From: Kalymmatonema hyalinum WJT4-NPBG1
Lineage (GTDB): Bacteria; Cyanobacteriota; Cyanobacteriia; Cyanobacteriales; Nostocaceae
NCBI GenBank assembly: GCA_019359075.1
Contig: JAHHIB010000011.1
Coordinates: 58,663-122,662, forward strand
Direction: 5' to 3'
DNA: 64,000 bases
The position numbers were made by a program, and so were the translations under genes. Each line of letters begins with the position of its first letter. Within the stretch, counting starts at the first letter, position 1. Below the pieces are notes generated by a model that saw only the letters and a program-made list of their open reading frames with translations, was not told where the DNA came from and ran no database searches. Of this stretch, positions 38,582 through 46,314 are shown piece after piece.

Positions 38582-39886
38582 TTAATTTGATGAGGTTTGT
38601 CCAGCCATTTTACCCTCGTACATTGCAATAATTTTTTTTACATTTGTCATATGTTCTTGATAAATTTCTAGCGTTTCTGAACTTGGGTTAATTATTAATT
38701 CACCAATAGTATCATTAGCACGTTCATTAATGGAATCAATCAGTAAATTTGGCATTGTAATATTTTCTTCAGCAATTTTTTTAATAGCGCTATTAGGGTT
38801 ATCCTGCTCTACAATAGCTTTTAATACCTGAATTTCATAAGCGGGTAGCTGTTCGATAAATTCAGCCCATTCTTCAGAGAATTTTTCTAGCTTCTCGCCA
38901 GTCTCTATTGGTTCTAAGGATTCTATAAATTCAGAGAAAGGAAAGAACTCTTCGCTATCTTCCTGTTCGTTTTCATTCAATTGTTCCTGAGTAGTCAGGG
39001 TTTCCAATTGGTGAAGGAGTTCCCAAACTTGGCTTTGTAACTGGTCGCGTTCTTCTTGCAAGACTGAGACTTGCCCTTGTAACTGTTGTAGTTGAGTTTG
39101 TTGTTGTGCAAGTTGGGTTTGTAAGGAATTCAGGCTTGCTTCTATAAGTTCTTTCTCAGCTTTTTTATCTAAAATAAATTGCTTTTGCTGGTTTTCCTGA
39201 GCTTCTAACTTTTGTATTTGGACTCGTAAGTCGTGTAATCTTTCTTCTAATTGAGGCTTTAATCTGTTCAGTAGAGTTAAGTTACTTTCTAATTCTTGCT
39301 TTTGCTGCTGAAGTTCGCTTATATGAGTTTGCAGTTGAGTTATTTCAGCACGTGAAACGTTATGATTCAATTCTAAACGGCGTTTTTCGGCTGTTAGGGC
39401 AGAGAAGGAATTATTGAGTTCTACTTTTGATTTATCTAATGTATGAAGCTCGTTTTGTAAATAGTTTATTTCTGCTTCTAACTGTTTTTTTTCTACAATG
39501 TAAGTGCTTAGCTCTCTATTGAGAGTATCTCTTTGGTTACGTCGTTCTAAGACTTGGTTTTGTAGCTTGCTTGACTCTGCATATAATGAGGCGTTATGTG
39601 CTTCAATTTGATTCATTTCTGCAACAAAGCGCGACTTTAATCCCTCAAGGTCTCTAATTCGCCTTTGTAGGGAATCTAAAATGAGCATTTCATGATTTCT
39701 TCTTCTTTTATCTACAAATAATGCTGATAGATATGTCGCAGGTACAGTGATTACACCTGTGAGAACGGCTTTGTTAAAATCCCAGGTAAGGACGAGACTA
39801 AGACCAAAACTCACGCCAAAGGCAACTATACCTATAATAAGTCGATTGCTCACCGTTGCTGATTGCATATTGCTTGTTTTTAACAT
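38582..39886 (-). CDS. Membrane-anchored coiled-coil protein with TerB-C-like tail
   Basis: About 434 residues. Two hydrophobic segments (IIGIVAFGVSFGLSLVL and VLTGVITVPATYLSALFV) lie within the first 65 residues. An uninterrupted coiled coil follows (about 70-300, heptads rich in Leu, Gln and Glu), then an acidic linker. The C-terminal about 100 residues (FSEEWAEFIEQLPAYEIQVL, then NLLIDSINERANDTIGELII) resemble the TerB-C domain. TerB-C proteins are recurrent neighbours of BrxD-like ATPases and Lhr helicases in cyanobacteria, to my knowledge. It is thus likely the membrane-tethering or sensor part of this module. The ATG at 39886 is chosen over a TTG two codons upstream. TerB-C assignment is from residue pattern only. 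Confidence 0.65.
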   Translation of the reverse strand: MLKTSNMQSATVSNRLIIGIVAFGVSFGLSLVLTWDFNKAVLTGVITVPATYLSALFVDKRRRNHEMLILDSLQRRIRDLEGLKSRFVAEMNQIEAHNASLYAESSKLQNQVLERRNQRDTLNRELSTYIVEKKQLEAEINYLQNELHTLDKSKVELNNSFSALTAEKRRLELNHNVSRAEITQLQTHISELQQQKQELESNLTLLNRLKPQLEERLHDLRVQIQKLEAQENQQKQFILDKKAEKELIEASLNSLQTQLAQQQTQLQQLQGQVSVLQEERDQLQSQVWELLHQLETLTTQEQLNENEQEDSEEFFPFSEFIESLEPIETGEKLEKFSEEWAEFIEQLPAYEIQVLKAIVEQDNPNSAIKKIAEENITMPNLLIDSINERANDTIGELIINPSSETLEIYQEHMTNVKKIIAMYEGKMAGQTSSN

Positions 39887-40008
39887 AGTCAAGTCGTCAA
39901 CCTAAGCATTTTCTAAATTACTAAGCCTCACACTGTCGCTTTGAAAGCTATCGGTGTCATCATTTTCGTACAACAATAAAGAAAAATTAAAAATGAAATC
40001 TATCTATT

Positions 40009-41346
40009 TCATAATTCTGGGTTCGCTGGAGAGTGGGTTGAACTCGATAGTGTCAAATCTGCTTTCAAAAAATCAACAAATTGTCTTGCTGTTCTTCCAG
40101 AACGACCATTATGGCGAGTCGCCCACTGTAAAGCTTGGCGTTCCAAATCTTCCTGACTGATATCAATTTCAGCTTGTGCCGCAAGATGCCGGATAATTTG
40201 TAAGTAAGTTTTCTGATCAGCTCCTTCAAAAGTTAAGGTCAACCCAAAGCGATCGCTAAAAGAAAGCTTCTCTTGCATAGTATCCCATGCATGAATTTCG
40301 TCGTTGTCCTTGGGAGATGGTCTATCAGCAAAGAACTCTCGAATCAAATGGCGGCGGTTGGAAGTGGCGTACACAACAACGTTTTGAGGTCGTGCGGTTA
40401 AATTACCTTCCAAAACCACTTTGAGTGCTTTAAAAGCATCGTCATCTTCTTCAAAAGACAGGTCATCGACAAAGATGATAAATTTCTGTGGGACACCGCG
40501 CAACTGCTCCACAATTTTTGGTAAATCTTTCAATTCAGATTTTGCCACTTCCAGTACGCGTAAGTTGCGATCGCCATACTCCTTCAACAAGGCTTTTACC
40601 AAAGAAGATTTTCCGGAACCACGACTCCCGTAAAGTAAGACGTGTAGCGCCACCTGTCCGGATAATAAAAACTCTGTGTTTTTCAACAAAGCTTCTTTTT
40701 GCGACTCATAACCCACGAGTTGACTCAACTCAACTGAATCCGGATAGCGTATTCCAATAAACTGCCCAGCTTGCCAACGCAAAGCCTTATACTCTGCAAA
40801 TAAACCTGTACCAAATTGGCGATAATAAGCTGCCAATTCTTTCACAGCATCCGCCCAATTTTCCAACTGTTGTAGTTTCTCTATAAGCGGTAATTCGTGA
40901 ATTCCTGCTACTCTATCCTGCTCTACATACCACACAACTGGTGAAACGGGTAGATGAGCTACGGCTTGCACCCACTGACTCAAAGCAGCGCTGCTGCACT
41001 CATAAAGATTTTGCAACGCTTGTAAATCATGCTGAACTGCTGCTACTAGTGCAGGAGGTAAATTCTCAAATTCTTGCTGTTGAGCTAGCTGAGTAAAAGG
41101 ATTATCTGCTCTGAGAATTTGAGTTATCAGATATTCCTCCCAGTTTTGATGTCTGGCAGCTAAGCACTTGAAGTAATTGCCGTATGCCTGGAGACAACTC
41201 TGCGCGTCCGCATCAGTGTAACGTATTGCTTGTAACAGGTCAAGATATGCAATCCCCACTTCGCCTTGGAGGACGGATTGGTAGAGTAAGAGGGACGCTG
41301 CTTGGCGCTGGAGATATTGGACCTTTGCGATTGCTCTATTATCCAT
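40009..41346 (-). CDS. DUF815-type AAA+ ATPase
   Basis: A 445-residue protein. The N-terminal half is helical with no known domain. The C-terminal half (about 200-440) is an AAA+ module of the DUF815 type. It shows LVGYESQKEALLKNTEFLL, Walker A LLYGSRGSGKSSLVK, Walker B FIIFVDDLSFEEDDDAF, the sensor VVVYATSNRRHLI and the lid region HNGRSGRTARQFVDFL. DUF815 ATPases are widespread and uncharacterised. It starts at the ATG at 41346. It is first in the run of four minus-strand genes, about 120 bp from the coiled-coil gene. That gap leaves open whether it is functionally part of the BrxD/helicase module or only a neighbour. Confidence 0.8.
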   Translation of the reverse strand: MDNRAIAKVQYLQRQAASLLLYQSVLQGEVGIAYLDLLQAIRYTDADAQSCLQAYGNYFKCLAARHQNWEEYLITQILRADNPFTQLAQQQEFENLPPALVAAVQHDLQALQNLYECSSAALSQWVQAVAHLPVSPVVWYVEQDRVAGIHELPLIEKLQQLENWADAVKELAAYYRQFGTGLFAEYKALRWQAGQFIGIRYPDSVELSQLVGYESQKEALLKNTEFLLSGQVALHVLLYGSRGSGKSSLVKALLKEYGDRNLRVLEVAKSELKDLPKIVEQLRGVPQKFIIFVDDLSFEEDDDAFKALKVVLEGNLTARPQNVVVYATSNRRHLIREFFADRPSPKDNDEIHAWDTMQEKLSFSDRFGLTLTFEGADQKTYLQIIRHLAAQAEIDISQEDLERQALQWATRHNGRSGRTARQFVDFLKADLTLSSSTHSPANPEL

Positions 41347-41434
41347 CAATCAATCATGGTGATGTAGCTAAATAGCTATGGTAAATTGTCTGCTGATGCT
41401 TGCAGCAAAATCAAAATCTACATAGGTTTTAACA

Positions 41435-41755
41435 ATGACTTTAGGTATTGTTGCAGCCCTTGCCTATGGCATCTTAGCTATTATCGGTGGCATCATTGGC
41501 TACCGTAAAGCGAATAGCAAAGTTTCTCTTATTAGTGGTATCATCAGTGGTTTACTACTGATGATTGCTGCTTTTGTCCATCTCCAAGGACAAACTTGGG
41601 GTTTGACGTTAGCAGCTGTGATCACTGGTGTTTTGATAGTTGTTTTTGGATTTCGACTGGTTAAAACACGCAAATTTATGCCTGCGGGATTCATGACTAT
41701 TTTAGGTGTGGTCGCACTAGCGACGATGGTAACTCAGCTGGCGGTACTGAGGTAG
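41435..41755 (+). CDS. TMEM14 family membrane protein
   Basis: A 106-residue protein with four hydrophobic helices, matching the TMEM14/UPF0136 family in length. It shows GILAIIGGIIGYRKANSKVSL, SGLLLMIAAFVHLQGQ and the GFRLVKTRKFMPAG loop. Plant members transport fatty acids across plastid envelopes and animal TMEM14C works in porphyrin transport; the bacterial role is unknown. It diverges from the DUF815 gene, with about 90 bp between starts. Confidence 0.85.
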   Translation: MTLGIVAALAYGILAIIGGIIGYRKANSKVSLISGIISGLLLMIAAFVHLQGQTWGLTLAAVITGVLIVVFGFRLVKTRKFMPAGFMTILGVVALATMVTQLAVLR

Positions 41756-43079
41756 CATAAGCTTACTCGTCATAACCATTCTCGGTTTTTGACATAGCTC
41801 CACTCTCCCTGAACGAGGTTGTTAAATTAGTACATTTATATTATCTCAAAGTTGATTTTGTCACACCAAATCCGCATCTACAACAACCTCTATTTGCCTT
41901 GGAGACTGGAAGCCGCACGTCGGACGCCAGATAGTCAGGAGACTCCTCCTGCATAGCGCTGGCTCCCCAACGCACAGGCTTGGCTACACAGGGAGGTTTT
42001 GCCTGTGCCCTATCCTTGTGGCTTTCCGCAAGGGTAGCGTATATTCTATTCTCCAGGGTGTGGTGCAACTGAGTCACACAAACTATGTAGGGTGAAATAA
42101 AAAACCACAAAGGCGAGGCAGTGCGTTGGGCGGCTCTGCCGACTTGAAGCAACTGCCGTGCAAAGAGCGCAAAGAAAGAGGAAAAGAAGACAAATTCCTA
42201 AACTACTTTACGCCTCAAAGTTACCTTGACGAAATACTAGTAATGAAGGAGGGTTAGGTTTCTTGGCGTAGTCTAAGGGACTGAAAATTGTTGTAAATGT
42301 AGTACGTCGCGTTTACGTATACGCCCATAGAGTTATGCCTTCTTTAAAACAGCAATGCTTACGCGTAGAGTAACACCCTACCTCAGCAATATTTGCTGTC
42401 AAGTGTTTTTTATTATTGTCAGAGTTTATTAAAAAATGTTTTTGAGTTTAAGAAGAGGTAAAAATTTTTGTTGATTAGCATTTTTGGGATTTTCAATAAA
42501 ATGTTGCATAAACGACAGAAAATGAAATTTTATTTTTAGTGAAAAAATGCCTAGTTCAAAAGCACAATCAGTGAGTTCTCTGAAGTCATTTCATACTTCG
42601 CAAAAATGTAAGCTTCGCAATAGCGTTGCTGTAAGAATTTCAGCTACTAGTCATTCTAAAAAGCAAGATTGCACAGTAACAAAATCATTGGTACGCTCCG
42701 GAAGTAAACTCATATGTCATGTACTTTAGGATGTCATGTAAAGTAGGAGGATAGGTCTGTTAATGTATATTTATCATCCAAAAGTTATCAGCCATTATGG
42801 ACATCAAAATGTAAATTTACAAAAGTTGATTTATAAACTTAACTATGTAGGCACAGACATTTGAAAGATTTGGCTGAACGCTTACGCAAAATTTAAAGCA
42901 ATAGTAAAGGTAGCATTGCCATTTTGGCAGGTTCATTTTAGAAAAATCGGATATTAGTAGATTGTGTTAATCGTTATTGATACTCGCACACTTGTTGCTA
43001 TCTACTGAATACTGTTGAAGCGAAGCCAATACTGAAATAGCGGATTATCCAAGCAATTTTACGCTATAGGAAATAATAC
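41756..43079. other. Long repeat-rich intergenic region upstream of the APH/HopA1 pair (about 1.3 kb)
   Basis: 41840-42200 is a mosaic of GC-rich dispersed repeats (inverted segments around CAACGCACAGGC and CTTTCCGCAAGGGTAGCG, and an ACCACAAAGGCG...GCAAAGAAAGAGG unit). 42200-43079 is AT-rich. It contains two short plus-strand frames: 60 codons at 42547-42729, rich in Ser/Thr with three Cys; and 33 codons at 42763-42864, with AGGAGG 12 bases upstream. Neither is secure. No RNA gene is recognised. Confidence 0.5.
42763..42864 (+). CDS. Possible small peptide, 33 residues (low confidence)
   Basis: ATG at 42763 preceded by AGGAGG (42745-42750) at 12 bases. The peptide is basic and aromatic (MYIYHPKVISHYGHQNVNLQ, then KLIYKLNYVGTDI), has no Cys and only one Ser and one Thr, and ends in TGA. 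It lies about 220 bp upstream of the kinase of the putative peptide-modifying pair. It lacks the Ser/Thr/Cys-rich core expected of a lanthipeptide precursor, so it is listed only as a candidate. Confidence 0.2.
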   Translation: MYIYHPKVISHYGHQNVNLQKLIYKLNYVGTDI

Positions 43080-44318
43080 ATGGTACTTTCACTGTCTTCT
43101 CATAATGTTATCCAGTATCTGCATAAAGCAGGTCTGTGTAGCTCAGAAGAAGGCGTATATGCCGATTCTGAATTACCGCTAAGTAGCATGAAAAATTGCA
43201 ATTTGCTTGTGAATTTGACGGCAAATCACAAGCTACTAGTTAAACAGGAACGATACATTAATAATGATGCAAACTCCCATGACTTTTTCAATGAATGGCT
43301 GTTTCACCAATTGCTTCAGCAGTTTCCAGTTTTAGGAAATATTCCTGCGATCGCATCATTACTAGTGCATTTTGATGAAGAAAAATCTATTGTTGTTCGC
43401 AATTACCTAAAGGAATATTTTGAAGTAGCAAGTTTTTATCAAAAAAATTTGTACTTTCCCAAAGCAATTGCAAGTGCTATTGGCACGAGCTTGGGAGCGC
43501 TGCATCGTGCTACTTTTAATCGCCGAGAATATCGTGATTTTATGGCAACTGCTCCTCAGGGACAGTTTCGCTATCAATTTTATAATCCAGCGCAAGGAAT
43601 AGGGTCAATTGGGTCTGAGATTTTTGGGAATGTTCCCACAGATGCACTGAAATTTTACGTTCTTTATCAACATTATGAAAGTTTGGAAGCAGCAATTGCA
43701 GAATTAGCATACGGATGGAATCCCTGCTGCTTAACTCATAATGATTTAAAATTGGAAAATATTTTAGTCCATTCAAGGTGGGATCAGTTAGATAATTGTC
43801 TTGTACGACTCATTGACTGGGAAGCTTGTGCTTGGGGAGATCCTGCTTTTGATTTGGGAACTTTAGTAGCAAGCTATCTGAAAATTTGGTTAGAAAGTCT
43901 AGTGGTAGATCCCACTATCGAGTTAGAAGAATCTTTGCTTCTAGCAGCGGTACCATTGGAAGTTCTCCAACCCTCAATAATAGCCCTAACTCTGGCTTAT
44001 CTTGATTGTTTCCCAATGATTCTTGAGTATCATGGCGACTTTGTTCAACGAGTTATTAAGTTTGCGGGTTTAGTTCTGATTCATCAAATTGAGTCAAAAA
44101 TTAAGCATCACAAATACTTTGATAACTCAAGTATTTGTATGCTCCAAGTTGCTAAAAGTTTACTCACCAAACCGCAAGAGTCTGTGCTGACTGTTTTCGG
44201 GATTGCAGAGTCAGAGATTATAAAACATTTTGGGAACTTCGCTCAATTCTCTCACCCAGAAACAGAAAATAACTTGCTTCGCCTTTATTACGACAAAACT
44301 CGTTTGCGTGGTTGTTAA
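43080..44318 (+). CDS. APH-fold phosphotransferase (class V lanthipeptide/thioamitide-type kinase candidate)
   Basis: A 412-residue aminoglycoside-phosphotransferase-fold protein. The catalytic loop is CCLTHNDLKLENILV, and the metal-binding acidic residue is in VRLIDWEACAWGDPAFDLG. An N-lobe Lys in LLVKQERY could bind ATP. Downstream on the same strand is a HopA1-family protein. In class V lanthipeptides (lexapeptide, pristinin) and thioamitides (thioviridamide TvaC/TvaD) an APH-like kinase and a HopA1-like lyase dehydrate precursor Ser/Thr together. By this context I infer a peptide Ser/Thr kinase rather than a drug-resistance enzyme. The start ATG has AGGA about nine bases upstream. A simple metabolite kinase is the main alternative. 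Confidence 0.75.
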   Translation: MVLSLSSHNVIQYLHKAGLCSSEEGVYADSELPLSSMKNCNLLVNLTANHKLLVKQERYINNDANSHDFFNEWLFHQLLQQFPVLGNIPAIASLLVHFDEEKSIVVRNYLKEYFEVASFYQKNLYFPKAIASAIGTSLGALHRATFNRREYRDFMATAPQGQFRYQFYNPAQGIGSIGSEIFGNVPTDALKFYVLYQHYESLEAAIAELAYGWNPCCLTHNDLKLENILVHSRWDQLDNCLVRLIDWEACAWGDPAFDLGTLVASYLKIWLESLVVDPTIELEESLLLAAVPLEVLQPSIIALTLAYLDCFPMILEYHGDFVQRVIKFAGLVLIHQIESKIKHHKYFDNSSICMLQVAKSLLTKPQESVLTVFGIAESEIIKHFGNFAQFSHPETENNLLRLYYDKTRLRGC

Positions 44319-44586
44319 TGTGAGAAGGTGACGAGAATGGAGAAGTCAATAAACAATGGACTTCTTACAAAAGTATGATTTGGATATTTAGAACCGCAGA
44401 TGCACGCAGATAATTTATCTGTGTCCATCTGTGTCCATCTGTGGTTTAATTTTCCAAAAATTGCCAAAAAATTTCATTTCGCACTTTTGTTTAATTACTA
44501 CCCTCCCTCAATACTCGCGCTCGTCGCAAAGCGTCCCGTGAGGGATACGCTCTCTACCCTGAACTCTCATTTAATAAGCTCCAATA
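44319..44586. other. Spacer between the APH kinase and HopA1 genes
   Basis: About 270 bp. It holds copy 2 of the CATCTGTGTCC hairpin repeat and a GTCCCGTGAGGGATACGC inverted segment. The 79-codon frame at 44400-44639 runs through these repeats and is not considered a gene. Confidence 0.5.
44392..44447. repeat. Dispersed hairpin repeat (CATCTGTGTCC family), copy 2
   Basis: AACCGCAGATGCACGCAGATAA on the left mirrors the right arm ATCTGTGTCCATCTGTG with tandem CATCTGTGTC units. It has the same structure as 34647-34710 and 55386-55450. Confidence 0.7.
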
Positions 44587-45675
44587 ATGCTAGAGTCTTC
44601 TACCAAACCGCTGCTAAATTCTCTATTAGATATTGCTAGCAATATCCAAATTGAATCTAATTTTTGTATTCGTCACCCTAAATATCAACCCTTTGCTCTA
44701 CCAGCCAAAATAGCAGAGCGATTTCGGCAAAATTCGCCAGCCTTACAACACAAATATCTTGCTCTACTTTTGCGAAATTTCCTTCACGGGATTTACTACA
44801 ATGGCTCGCTACAAACGACATTGTCACTTGATGGTGATGCGAGTCATAACTTAGCATACAAAAACCTGGAGAGCCATTCAATTTTGGAGATCGATTGGCA
44901 ATTTTACGAGCAATTACATACCAGCAATCACGGTATAGGTTACTTTGATCCTGGTTGGCAGGTGTTGCGACGGGAACCAGATGGTAGTATCGCAGTTACC
45001 AAAGGCGGTTTGACATTGTATGTTGAGTACAATAGCAACCTAGAACCATCAACACAGACCGCCAAAGTAGGAGAGTATATTAATATCTGGATGCCTAAAA
45101 ACCGACTGGAAAACGGCTTTTACGTAGCGGTTAGTAATGTCGGACAGGATTTGCAGGCTCACCCAGATGCTGATTTGAGCGCAGGGGGAATTTACTTTAA
45201 TGTCACTCCATTTGGTGCGATCGCCCTGATGGACAGCCTCACACAGCAACTGAACGCTGCTGCAATTCCTTTTAATTTTCAGGTTTTACATAATCCATTA
45301 GCCTATGGACGCTACGACTCAGGAGTGCTGTCCTTTGAACGCAAAGACTACCCAGCAATGCGAAAAATCCTTCAGGCTGTCTATGCAGAGCATCAATCGC
45401 ATTTTCACAAAGAAATCCCCTTATTTACCAAATTTTTGGCACCTGGGCTAGGTTTAGCTGAAGAAGTCAACCAAAAATTTGCAGCACAGGAAAGTTTTGG
45501 AATGAACCGCTGTCAAATTGTGGCTAATGCTTTGTTGGAAGTTTGGCAACAAGGTAACAATTCAACGCAGGAGCGGATCAGGGCAATTGAGCTACATTTT
45601 ACTCGGTTCGGCATTGATTTACAGCGTCCCTACCTCAATCCTTACTCTGAGGATATTTACTACAAACTAAACTGA
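44587..45675 (+). CDS. HopA1 family protein (putative peptide phospho-elimination lyase)
   Basis: A 362-residue protein with the HopA1 effector-family pattern. It has the N-terminal helical part [13 protein letters not shown], the [19 protein letters not shown] strand-helix, [39 protein letters not shown] and [17 protein letters not shown]. HopA1 proteins were named after a Pseudomonas syringae effector. Chromosomal homologues in class V lanthipeptide and thioamitide clusters act with an APH-like kinase, eliminating phosphate from phospho-Ser/Thr. The adjacent upstream gene is such a kinase. No lanthipeptide cyclase-like LanC, decarboxylase or YcaO gene is visible nearby. The phylloquinone gene menI follows at about 80 bp, unrelated in function. 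Confidence 0.8.
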   Translation: MLESSTKPLLNSLLDIASNIQIESNFCIRHPKYQPFALPAKIAERFRQNSPALQHKYLALLLRNFLHGIYYNGSLQTTLSLDGDASHNLAYKNLESHSILEIDWQFYEQLHTSNHGIGYFDPGWQVLRREPDGSIAVTKGGLTLYVEYNSNLEPSTQTAKVGEYINIWMPKNRLENGFYVAVSNVGQDLQAHPDADLSAGGIYFNVTPFGAIALMDSLTQQLNAAAIPFNFQVLHNPLAYGRYDSGVLSFERKDYPAMRKILQAVYAEHQSHFHKEIPLFTKFLAPGLGLAEEVNQKFAAQESFGMNRCQIVANALLEVWQQGNNSTQERIRAIELHFTRFGIDLQRPYLNPYSEDIYYKLN

Positions 45676-45757
45676 TAAAACACATGGTTGCGGTAAAATT
45701 ATTTACTATAGCCGACAAATAGTCTGCTATATATTTTTGAATTTTGAATTTTTCAAA

Positions 45758-46204
45758 ATGCCTTTTACTTATAATCGCACCGTTCGGTTTCAAGATACTG
45801 ATGCCGCTGGAGTCGTTTACTTTGCTAATATCTTGGCTATTTGTCATGAAGCTTATGAAGAGTCTCTAGTTGTATCTGGCATTAACCTCAAAGATTTTTT
45901 CACTAATCCATCTGTGGCTTTTCCCATTGTTCATACTAGTGTGGATTTTTTCCGTCCGCTGTATTGTGGGGACAATTCGGTTATTAGATTAATGCCACAA
46001 CAGCTTAGTGTTGATAGGTTTGAAGTGGCTTATGAAGTCATAGTTGGTGAGGTGATGGCTGCTAAAGCAGTGACTCGACACGTTTGTATTGAGACAAATA
46101 GCAGAACTAAAAGAGAGTTGCCAGAAGAAGTGACGGAATGGTTGGAGGCGAACCGCCGAGGCGCAGAGAGCGTAGAGAGAAGAAAGTCAAGAGAGGCTAT
46201 TTGA
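45758..46204 (+). CDS. menI: 1,4-dihydroxy-2-naphthoyl-CoA thioesterase
   Basis: A 148-residue hot-dog-fold thioesterase of the cyanobacterial DHNA-CoA hydrolase type. The active-site segment is [18 protein letters not shown] with the catalytic Asp in QDTDAAG. The length is normal except for the end. It removes CoA from dihydroxynaphthoyl-CoA before prenylation by MenA in phylloquinone synthesis, consistent with menE, menC, menA and menF just downstream. I used the ATG at 45758 rather than a TTG seven codons upstream. The last about 20 residues ([18 protein letters not shown]) come from a dispersed repeat and match the insertion in the Lhr-like helicase, so the tail appears to be an acquired extension. 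Confidence 0.88.
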   Translation: MPFTYNRTVRFQDTDAAGVVYFANILAICHEAYEESLVVSGINLKDFFTNPSVAFPIVHTSVDFFRPLYCGDNSVIRLMPQQLSVDRFEVAYEVIVGEVMAAKAVTRHVCIETNSRTKRELPEEVTEWLEANRRGAESVERRKSREAI

Positions 46205-46314
46205 AAAAGTTAGGAAACGAACCGCCCTACGCCGTTCGCGTAGCGTGCGCTCTGCGCTCAGGCGCATGCCCGGAGGGCTTTAGACGCCAAGAACGCCAAG
46301 AAGAGGAGAGGTTA
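46205..46314. repeat. GC-rich dispersed repeat between menI and menE
   Basis: Segments GAACGAACCGCC, CGTTCGCGTAGCGTGCGC and GACGCCAAGAACGCCAAG lie here. The same pieces, in reverse orientation, make up the in-frame insertion of menC at 48432-48515. Convergent position between two stops. Confidence 0.65.

Noticed and set aside
43080..44318. Aminoglycoside resistance gene
   Set aside because: The fold matches, but the HopA1 neighbour and chromosomal setting point to a peptide or metabolite kinase; drug specificity cannot be read from motifs.
44400..44639. 79-codon ORF between the APH and HopA1 genes as a precursor peptide
   Set aside because: It is translated from the dispersed hairpin repeat and overlaps the HopA1 start; similar repeats lie elsewhere with no such pathway.
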